Of a stretch of DNA of 64,000 nt, positions 54,098 through 64,000 are shown one piece after another; the stretch's first letter is position 1, and each line of letters starts with the position of its first letter. The stretch lies in assembly GCA_023313575.1 (NCBI GenBank), contig JAJTTP010000004.1, positions 2,542,001-2,606,000 on the forward strand. Reading direction: 5' to 3'. Origin of the DNA: Eutypella sp. D-1. Lineage: Eukaryota > Ascomycota > Sordariomycetes > Xylariales > Diatrypaceae. The position numbers were made by a program, and so were the translations under genes. Below the pieces are notes generated by a model. The model saw nothing but the letters and a program-made list of their open reading frames with translations. It ran no database searches and was not told the origin of the DNA.

Positions 54098-54127
<30 letters not shown>
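54098..54127. repeat. (GA)n microsatellite
   Basis: About fourteen uninterrupted GA dinucleotides past the 3' end of the Hook gene. Confidence 0.95.
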
Positions 54128-54131
<4 letters not shown>

Positions 54132-55317
54132 AGAAGCCAGTTAGTTGTTAGCTGGTTAGCTTTCTTGGATGGAGATGGGCGGCGGGATGAGATGAGATGG
54201 GTGCACAGACGGATGGGTGGATTAGTATAGTAGGTGGAAGGGGGAAGGTGGGATGGGATGGCTGGCTGGATAAACGGTGGGATGTGAGGGGATGTTTATT
54301 TCGTACCTATATATGTATGTATGTATGTATGTACAATTTTACTCTACCTGGTGGATGTGAGTAGAGTAAGTAAGTATAGTAAGTAGTTTATACCCCCCCC
54401 TATTCCTGTGGTTGAGAATTTTGCATTCCCGAGAAGTCTTCCCTTCCACATTGCAAAGCGTCACTCACTCACTCTCTCCTCAACTCCTGTACCTTACTCA
54501 ATCCATTCCATGAGTGAGTTCTTCGTTTCCCTTGAGGATGCGATGGCGTCTCGGGTCCGGCAATGAATATCTATCTATCTGGTGGGTGAGAGATGTTATG
54601 TTGGATAATTAACTAGTTGAGTGAGTGGTAGGGTTTAAACCTTGGGTCTGGGTGGATATTCTGCTTCCGCTTCTGGATTCAGCAGTCTTGTGGTTTGTTT
54701 GTGTAAGACTACTCATTGTTGGATCCGGGGGGGGGGGGGTTGTAGTGATTAGAATGTCTGATAGTCCGTGCTGTTCGAGGATCTGAGGGCTGTACGTACG
54801 ATGCTTGCATGATTGTTTGGGGGAAATGTTGAGGAAATCGTTCATTACTAGATTACCTACCTACCACGAGTCCATTCCGTGAGTAACTAACGTAACTGTG
54901 TGAACAAACTCGGCGGGGTTGGGATCTTTTCTGATCTGAGCAACGGATTCTCCTGTGTCCTAGGAATTTCGGAGACAAAAAGATAGTGCAACTACTGATG
55001 CTCAGTATGTCGCTACTTTTGAGGCCACTGAAGAAGCAAGTGTGGCTGGCTGGCTGGACTGAAGTGAAGGGTTTCTTTCATCAATGACCTAGACTAGACG
55101 TTGAAGGTATCTTGGATATGTTACCCGTTATGATGAGCTGTGCTGTGCTGTGCTCGGGGTCGGGGTTAGGTCTGTATTCATCCATCTATTCATGCGTGTT
55201 TATTTCTATGCGAATATCTGTCTGTATCTAGGTGCTGTTTCAGCATCTTGCAAATCTTTGAATTTTGATTTCTTCTTTCTATTCTTTCCCACATCACGAT
55301 CTCCGGTCATCGACTTA

Positions 55318-55335
55318 CCCCCCCCCCCCCCCCCC
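55318..55335. repeat. C18 run (G18 on the sense strand of the aspartyl-tRNA synthetase gene)
   Basis: The longest G/C homopolymer in the window, 16 nt past the stop codon of the minus-strand gene. Confidence 0.9.
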
Positions 55336-55351
55336 TCGCCCCCACCCTCAT

Positions 55352-57363
55352 CTACGGCGTCAAACGCTTCGGGGTCCGGGGATAAAACGCCGCGAGCTGG
55401 ACACTCGGCAAATTCAAATACCACGCAACAACACGATCAAGCCCAATGCCACCTCCGCCATGAGCCGGACACCCGGCCTGCCGAAACACATCGACATACT
55501 CCCGAATCCCGGGACTTCCCGGATCAATCCCCTTAGCCCGGATCCGCGCCTCCAGTTCTACGGGATCGTGGATTCGCTGCCCGCCCGACAGGATCTCCTG
55601 TCCGCGCATGAAGAAATCGAAGGCGTTGGTTACGCGCGGGTCGTCGTCCGCGGGCTTCGCGTAGAATGGGCGCGCCCCTTCGGGGAACCGGTCGATTACG
55701 TAGAAATCGGTGTGGTACTTTTTGCGCACGAGGGCCCCCAGGGCTTTTTCTTGCGGCGTGCTCATGTCCTCGTCGTCGCGCACTGAGGCGAATTCCGCGG
55801 GCCCTTCGGTGCGCAGCAGTTCTTGTGCGGCGGCGAAGGTCAGGCGCACTTCGTGCCCGGGTTCGGGCAGGAGGAATTCTTCGCAGGGGTAGACTGCACG
55901 GACGATTTCGAGTTCGTTTGGACAGCGTTCTGGGGGTTGTTAGTCAGTCAGTTAGTCAGTTGTGGAATGGTCGGGTAGATGATATGTGTGTTGTGTCACG
56001 TACCCCTGATTCCGCGGAATATGTGCAGGAGCACCCCCTCCAGCATGTACACTACCTCCTTGTAGTCCTCCTTAATCTCCATCTCCATATCGAGACCGGT
56101 GAACTAGTGCATGTCAGCTATTAACATGCTCAAGTGAATCATAAGATTTCCTGGATTTTGGCCCACCTCGGTCATGTGCCGCGGCGTATTGGACAGCTCG
56201 GCTCGGAAGACGGGTCCACTACCAAAGACGCGCTTCCGGCCGCCGGCGATCTCGAACTGCTTGTAGAACTGGGGCGACTGGGCCAGACACGCCTCCTTGT
56301 CGAAGTACGGCAGCTTGAAGACCTCGGCGCCGCCCTCGGAGGCGGCTCCGATCAGCGACGGCGCCTCGAACTCCTTGAACCCGTGCGAGCGCAGGTACGA
56401 CCGGAACAGCTCCTTCACCTCGCCCCGGATGTCCGCGATCGCCTGCTGCACCGGCGACCGCTTGTGCATGACGATGTTGTTGAGGTGCGTCAGCATGGAC
56501 GCCGCGGGCCCTTGGGCCTGCTGGTCCGCAATGCTTAGTTTCTCTACCGCGGCGGCGGCTTCCTCCTTCTCGGCGGCGCTGGGCTCCTCGTCGCTGAAGT
56601 TGGTCACGGGCCGGTTGGCCGTGGTCAGGGTCATGCCGAGCACGGTGGGCGCCTGCGCCAGCACGAAACACTTGACGACGTGCAGCTCGTACTGCGCGAC
56701 GCGGCAGCTCTTCACGGGCTCCAAGGGCTTCTGCACCGTCGCCTCGACGACCACGAAGCTCTCCGGGTTGATCCCCGCTACCCACTTCACCATGGGCCGG
56801 CTTACGGGGGCGCCGTCCGCGCTGGCGGTTAGTACGCCCTGGATCGTCCAGTTGCCTTCCTCGCGCAGCTCCACGAAGGCCATTTTGGCGCTGCGGGCAG
56901 TCAATCACGTTAGCTACATCCTCTCAAGTCACAATCTAAGCATAAAGTCAGGGACCATGAAGATGGGAGAGACAACGCACCCCTGCTGTCGCGCATTCTG
57001 TATCCAGCCCCGCAGCTTCACAAGCTTGCCGACATGGGCCTCCCCGACGTCCTTAAGACTAACATCTACAGCCTCAGGCGACAGCGCGTAGCTCTTATCG
57101 GCGCGGTCCTTGACAACGCCGTAATTGTCCTTCGCCAGGTCCTCCGTCGGCCCGGCCGCAGCACCCTTACCCGAAGCGGCGGCCGCCGCTTCTCGCTCCG
57201 CTGCTTTACGCGCTTTCTCGGCTTCTTTCTTCGCTTTGGCTTCTGCCTTTTTCGCCGCCTTCTTTGATGGTGCGGCGCCGCCGTCCTCGCCGGCTGCTTC
57301 GCCTCCCGTGCTGGCGGCGGCGGCGGCGGCGGCGGGGGGGTCGGTGGGCTTTTCGTCGGCCAT
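55352..57363 (-). CDS. DPS1: Aspartyl-tRNA synthetase, cytoplasmic
   Basis: Four exons (57363-56981, 56890-56167, 56103-56004 and 55929-55352) with introns of 90, 63 and 74 nt join in phase to 594 residues. The N-terminal extension (about 85 residues) is Ala-rich, then Lys/Glu-rich (KKAAKKAEAKAKKEAEKARK), a helix that in yeast helps bind tRNA. The OB-fold anticodon domain contains VGKLVKLRGWIQNARQQG, with intron 1 at its final Gly. The catalytic core shows class II motif 2, with FRAELSNTPRHMTE and FTGLDMEME joined across intron 2. Motif 3 is GGGGIGLDRVVAWYLNL, ending at YPRTPKRLTP. It charges tRNA-Asp in the cytosol. No mitochondrial targeting sequence is visible. The start was chosen because the upstream in-frame codons have no homology and form leader-like sequence. 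All expected motifs are present. Confidence 0.97.
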
Positions 57364-59277
57364 TGTCGTGGGTTTCTTTTCTTTTCTGTGTTGTGTTTGG
57401 GTATGAAGCTGGTACACGACCTGGGCAGATTAGGTTACAATCGTTAAGTAAGTAAAACAAGATCGTGGGGATCTTCTATTATGTAGTGATGGTGGTGGTG
57501 GTGGTGGTAGTGGTGGTGAGTCAAAAAAGTTTAGTAGGGGGTGTTGGAAGTACCTGAATTCCACTGTGTGGCTGCCCTGGTTTTAGGTACAGACAAAACT
57601 TTGGTGGGATGGGCATGGCATGGCGGGGCAATTTGAGCTGGTGGTGTTACCTCATGCGGGGCAAGTCGTTACGTTACGTAAGCAGGGGTGTTGGTGCCAG
57701 GGGTTGTCTGACTGGGAGGTACATAGCTACCTACCTACCTAGGTAGGTACGCATCACGTACACGTCCAGCCTGCTGTTGCTGTTACCACTGCTTAAATAA
57801 GGTCTTGTAGATGAAGCTTTAGGTTAGGGGGCTTACGACAGGTTTTGCTCCGTCAGTTAGTCGTCCTATATACTATTCAACCTCCAAGCCCTAGAGTGCG
57901 GGGGATTGAAGGGTGTTAACCCCTATTTATCTTCCTATCCGTGTTTCATCGGCTCTCCTCGGCGTCTTTACGTTCTGCGTCTTGCGCGTACCGTACCGCG
58001 CCTCCGTCCCCCCTAAAATCGAAAAGGGGGAGGGGGCAGGGGGGGGGGGGGTTCCTTATTTACGAGCATACTACCTACATACCTAAAATCTACGCAACCG
58101 GTCGCCCACCACATAGAGTGAACATATACTCGCGGGATAAGTAGGGGCTCCAGAACCCAGAATGCCCAGCCCCCCCTTCACATCGTGCTCGCGGGTTTAC
58201 TCTTCTATGTACGTAAGGAAGTAGTTTCGTTTCGTTTTGCAGTCTCGCCCGCGGTAAAGGACCGCGGTGCAGGATATACGATATACACCACGCGTGGTCT
58301 TCGCTCTCTCCGCGCCGTAGACTCTCCAAACAAGCAAGGCCTTACTTATCGTGAAACATCCCCCGTCCTGCCACAGCCGCGCGGGTGTTCGTGTCTCGCG
58401 TATATTGCTTTCATAGCGTAGCGTGGTATAGTATAGCATATTCACGAGTCCCGTGTGTAGAACTGGAAACACCACAGACGGACGGACGGTTGGAGGATTC
58501 GAAATTTTAGCGTCTTTGTCTCTCTCTTCTCTCTCTCTATTTCACTGTAAGTAAGTAAGTAGGTAAGTAGGTAAGTAGCCCAGTCAGAAATTAGATAGGT
58601 AGGTAGGTAGGTAGGTGACATCCATCCATCTGTATATGCACAACAACAACAACAACAACAACACGGGACTTCATTTTCCCCTTACCGCTTAGAAAAAGCA
58701 AGAAGACATAACCCCTCCGCCGTTTCTTTTTTTCCTTCTATGATACAAAACCTCCCCTTCCGCCCATCCATCCACCGGTGCCTTCGTCTCGTCGCATAAC
58801 ATGAAAAATTCATCCACGCACGCACGTGCCAGTTTGTCATAATGTCTTTTTCTTTTCTTTTCATATTTCTTTATTTGCAATTGCTTTTTTTTTTCTCTTT
58901 CGTTCTTCTCTTCGTCATTTAGGCAGGCTCTTTTTTTTTCTCCAACCGTTCGTCAGAGATGGAATGGAGTTGGCACTGCCCCCGCCCCTCCTAGCCGAGT
59001 TCTCGTGCCCCGGTAGGTCGATTCCCTTTGCGCCTAGCTGGGTCCCTTATCCCCCCCCCCCCCCCAGGCTGCTGCTCGACACTTTTATTTCCGGTTCCGT
59101 CATCCAAATCATCAATCCGATCCCTCGACACTCGTCCTTCCCTCGTCAGTTCCATTAAAAAACGCCCGACGAGATTCCGTTCTCCGGGGTTTCCCCCCCC
59201 TCTCCTAGAATAGCCGGGCCGGACCCGGACCGACAAAGAAAAGAAACGGCGAAACTGACAGGACGGCCGCTGCTGGC
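57364..59277. other. Gene-free spacer with repeats
   Basis: Holds a TGG repeat (57487-57518), a palindromic TACC/GGTA cluster (57728-57750, including TACCTAGGTA at 57736-57745) and a 13-G run (58039-58051). GTAA/GTAG repeats (58540-58615), a CAA repeat (58640-58662) and a 15-C run (59051-59065) in the 3' flank of the adenylate kinase gene follow. No gene is seen. Confidence 0.6.
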
Positions 59278-60577
<1,300 letters not shown>

Positions 60578-62704
60578 GTTTGCTTGTTTGCCAGAAAAAT
60601 TATTGACCTCGGGGGCTTTTTTTCCTTTTTTCTTTCTTTCTTTCCCTGCTTTTGCGCCGGACCGCCTCAATTAGGTAGATATAGAAATGCTTCGGAGAGA
60701 AATTGGAAGGGAAAAAAAGGAGAAGGGACAAAAAGAAAAGAAGGTGAATTGAGGAAGGTCAAAAGGTGGTAGAGGGGAGAGAGTCGGGAGGTAGGGGGAG
60801 AGGAAAGAATTGTCGCTGGCAACTTGGTTGGGGGGGTTTTTTTTTTTGAGAGAAATATCTACAAGAGTAGAGTAGAAATGAAGCGAGGATTGAAGATACC
60901 GTAAGTCCGGAACTTGCACGTGTAGACAACTTTTTTTGGAGTGTTCAACTGCAACTTATTAACTCCTGCTACCTAGTACTTAGGTAGGTACCGACCTAGA
61001 GTTCCCGATACGGTAGGTAACATATGTAGATGTACGGAGGGTAGGTAGGTACCTTTAACTGTGGGATAACGTCGTAACGGTACCTACCCAGAACGGTTCA
61101 GGGACTTTTCCAGGGATAAGGGTAAGGGGGTAGGTACACCGTAATATGCAGGTGGAAGTGGACGGAGTAAAGGGGGGGTCCTCCGTTTTTCCGTACATAC
61201 GTGCACCAAAAGAAAGAGAAAAAAAAGTCTGCGATGTCGGGACCTCGCCAAAAATGCTACTAGGTACCTAGGCAAGTAGAGAGGTATCGAGGTATCCACG
61301 TTAGCCGCCCCAATTGACACGTTCTCAGTGGCTGGTGGTAAAGTGTTAAAGCTCCGCTGAGCCGCTACATACATATGATGCGCTCTCCTGTTCAAAGCCT
61401 GTAGGTATACGTTATTCTGTGGAGAATTGCATCTAATCCCCTACCCTACCTCTGCTCTACTCTAGTACACGCACCCCTTAGATAGTGGGGGGGGGGGGAC
61501 ACAACCGGGATTTTTCACCGTAAATTTGCGTCCCGGTATTTCCTTGCTTAGGGATTCCGGGCCAAGGCTTTTGATATGTATGTAAGGTTGGTAGGGCATA
61601 TTGAAGCCACCTTTACCTTTAAGTTTTAACTACTTGCATTACAGAACCAGTTTTTGGGGATACTTCTCCGTCTACCTAACGGATTGTGAAAAATAACGGA
61701 ATACCTGATGACTGCTAACCATGTGGCTTTGGTTTTGTTGAGTGGCCGAGTTGCCTAGGTACTTATGATACCTATTAAGCATGTGCATATGAAAAAGTAT
61801 GGAACTTGACAAAGTGGTCAATCCATCCATCCATCCGTATTTGGAATATCTCTTTGTCATTCATCCAAAACGGTAACTTATCTACTAAATGTCAAATGGA
61901 ATAGCTAGCTACCAAGGCTACGCATTACTTGGCCTCGTCCTTTTCTCTGGCTTGTCTGGGTAAGGTAAGGCTTCCCTTCTTCCACCACGGAATAAGGGAA
62001 CCTGACAAGCCCGCCTTGGAGCGGAAGAGATCCCATTCCACTTCGCACAATCGGATCGTGGACGGCCAATAGTTAGAGCTCTAGTTACACCGTTAAGCAC
62101 CTGGGCCAGTAACGTTAGCAGCTTACTAACGGACGGACGGATGTTCTTATCAATTATCGATAAATAAACATGTGTAGATAGCATCTCGCGACTCCAGCCA
62201 CATTATATGTGTGGAGAACGTGCACAGCCATGATTTCCGAGCTTCACCAGCCTCAGACGGATCCCAGGTACATCATGCAGGGGAACTAATCCTGAAATGG
62301 AACATAGCTTGGAAGAATGCCAAGATGCTTAGTTAGCTCGATAGCAGATAACTAACTACAGTAGCAGGCGCTGACAGGGCGGGCAGTTGGGCTAGGTACG
62401 TAGGGAAGGCACAGAAGGCAGCCTCATCATTACGACTTCGGGCTTCAGGGCTGTTGGATACTTACATATTCTATTTACTTGAATCTTGAATTGTATGTAC
62501 AACCCAGCTTAGAACCTTACAACTTACGACTTACAAACAACTTACAACTTACAACTTAGAAGAACGAACTCAACTACGACACACCCGGACCCGACAACTA
62601 CTGGTTTTAATTCTTGAAGATTCTTTAGCCTGCCTCCCCGTAAACCTGCGTACATCTTCATCTTCATCTTCATCTTCATCTACTACTATTTTAATTACCC
62701 CGTC
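60578..62704. other. Divergent spacer between ADK1 and RPN8
   Basis: It contains purine/pyrimidine tracts near the ADK1 start, many TACC/GGTA words (60966-61055, 61258-61300), a 12-G run (61487-61498) and a tandem ACAACTTAC-type repeat (62515-62561) in the RPN8 leader. No gene is seen. Confidence 0.55.
62515..62561. repeat. ACAACTTAC tandem repeat in the RPN8 leader
   Basis: About five imperfect copies of ACAACTTAC/ACGACTTAC lie 145-190 nt before the RPN8 start. Confidence 0.8.
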
Positions 62705-63887
62705 ATGCCCGCCACCACGGCCGAGACGTTGACGTTCGTCAGCAGAAACGTCACCGTCGCCCCCCTCGTCCTCCTCTCCGTAGTAGACCACTACAACCGC
62801 GCCGCTAAGGGCACCAAGAAGCGAGTCGTCGGCGTGCTGCTGGGCCAGAACGACGGCAAGAATGTGCGCGTATCCAACAGCTTCGCCGTGCCCTTCGAGG
62901 AGGACAACGACGACCCTTCCGTCTGGTTCCTCGATCACAACTACGTCGAGAACATGAACGACATGTTCAAGAAGGTCAACGCCCGCGAGAAGTTAATAGG
63001 ATGGTATCATTCCGGTCCTAAGCTGCGCGCCTCCGATCTCGAGATCAACGAGCTGTTCAAGAGATACACCCCCAACCCTTTGCTAGTCATTATCGACGTC
63101 CAACCCAGGGAATCTGGCGTCCCCACCGATGCCTACTTTGCCGTTGAGGAGATCAAAGATGTGAGTCTATTTGAAGCCGGACGGGGACGGAACTGACAAG
63201 TATAACTAATCACAATACAAAAAGGACGGCACTACCACCACCAAAACCTTCGTACACACACCTTCCACCATCGAGGCCGAGGAGGCCGAGGAGATCGGCG
63301 TCGAGCATCTTCTGCGCGACATCCGCGATGTAGCCATAGGCACGCTATCCACCCGCGTCACGAATCAACTGCAGTCCCTCCAGGGCCTGCATCTCCGATT
63401 ACGAGAGATCCAGACCTACCTCCAGAAGGTCATAGACGGTCAGCTGCCCGTCAACCACGCCGTCCTCGGCAACCTGCAAGACATCTTCAACCTCCTCCCC
63501 AACCTGTCGACGCCCAAGCCGGGAGCCGACTCCTCCAAGAACGGCGGCAGCGGCGATAATGGTGCTGGTAGTAACGGCAGCAACAACACGAGCGAGCTCT
63601 CCCACGCCCTGAGCGTCAAGACCAACGATCAGCTCCTCGCCATCTACCTCAGCAGTCTGATCCGCGCCATCACCGCGTTCCACGACCTCATCGAGAACAA
63701 GATCCAGAACCGGCAGCAGCAGGAGGAGAAGGAGGCCAAGAAGGAGGAGGCTGCCGCTGCCGCCGCCGCCGCTGCGGCTGCGAATAAGGACGAGAAGGAT
63801 AAGAAGGAGAATGGTGGCGGAAGCGCTAATGGCGCGTCGCCCGGCGACCCCGCTGATAAGGGAGGCGATAAGGAGAAGAAGAAATGA
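62705..63887 (+). CDS. RPN8: 26S proteasome regulatory subunit RPN8 (PSMD7)
   Basis: Exons 62705-63160 and 63225-63887 with a 64-nt phase-0 intron (GTGAGT, CTAAT branch point, AAAAG acceptor) give 372 residues. The MPN domain starts near residue 16 ([17 protein letters not shown]) and contains [12 protein letters not shown] and [20 protein letters not shown]. The metal-binding HxH of the JAMM motif is absent, as expected for the non-catalytic partner of Rpn11 in the lid. The helical part after the intron ([19 protein letters not shown]..., [20 protein letters not shown]) forms the bundle joining Rpn8 and Rpn11. A Gly/Asn/Ser-rich insert (about 265-285) and a Lys/Glu/Ala tail with an uninterrupted Ala run are low-complexity additions. 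The gene ends 113 nt before the end of the window. Confidence 0.97.
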
Positions 63888-64000
63888 AGGTGATGATGAA
63901 GAAAGGAAGGGCATCCGAAGAGGAAGAGGAAGGGGAAGAGGAGAAGCAGCGCTGAAGAAAACGTGGCCGTTTAGGCGACGATTGAAAGGGATCCGGATAG

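Larger units (their letters stand above)
53536..55351. other. Convergent 3' spacer
   Basis: It holds GCGA repeats (53947-53965), a GA array (54098-54127), GTAT repeats (54310-54332), a 13-G run (54727-54739) and an 18-C run (55318-55335) that begins 16 nt past the aspartyl-tRNA synthetase stop. No gene is seen. Confidence 0.6.

Overview
This is a window of nuclear DNA from a filamentous ascomycete (Pezizomycotina, most likely a Sordariomycete). Genes are intron-poor. Most introns are 47-170 nt with GT..AG ends and CTRAC-like branch points. The gene set includes a class II hydrophobin, a GPR1/FUN34 transporter, a Zn2Cys6 regulator and a fungal Hook protein. I rebuilt the spliced models by hand by joining reading frames at splice sites, and most of them close exactly in phase. 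No assignment was tested by database search.

Layout. 1-5560: gene-free, repeat-rich, leading into an UNC93-like transporter (5561-7128, +). 8917-11007 (-): a five-exon Zn2Cys6 regulator with two acidic repeats and an apparent one-base frameshift in a homopolymer. It is divergent from a small one-helix membrane protein gene (11813-12219, +). 12.2-15.4 kb: no gene seen. 15359-16453 (-): unrecognised coiled-coil protein. 17300-17906 (+): ribosomal protein uS12 (RPS23), convergent with COQ2 (18511-19983, -). 21405-25286 (+): large JmjC/4CXXC/AT-hook chromatin protein. 25.3-33.9 kb: gene-poor, with microsatellites, G/C homopolymers and a diverged duplication. 33927-34336 (+): class II hydrophobin. 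35952-36167: solo LTR with a perfect 5-bp target-site duplication. 36459-43593: accessory-looking block with a GPR1/FUN34 transporter, a 2-oxoglutarate oxygenase, a disordered protein and a kinase with a hydrophobic tail. 45373-45785 (+): secreted I9-type inhibitor-like protein. 49872-53535 (+): Hook dynein adaptor. 55352-57363 (-): cytosolic aspartyl-tRNA synthetase. 59278-60577 (-): adenylate kinase. 62705-63887 (+): proteasome subunit RPN8.

The genes do not form one pathway. Housekeeping genes (RPS23, COQ2, DPS1, ADK1, RPN8, Hook) flank a central gene-poor and accessory stretch at roughly 25-46 kb. The most notable observations are: an open 200-codon stretch inside a Hook intron that would replace the conserved C-terminus; the solo LTR bordering the transporter/oxygenase/kinase block; G-runs on the mRNA-sense strand just past several stop codons; a repeated TACCTAGGTA palindrome in spacers; and the frameshift in the Zn2Cys6 gene. 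I found no CRISPR array, rRNA, recognisable tRNA or clear multi-gene defence system.
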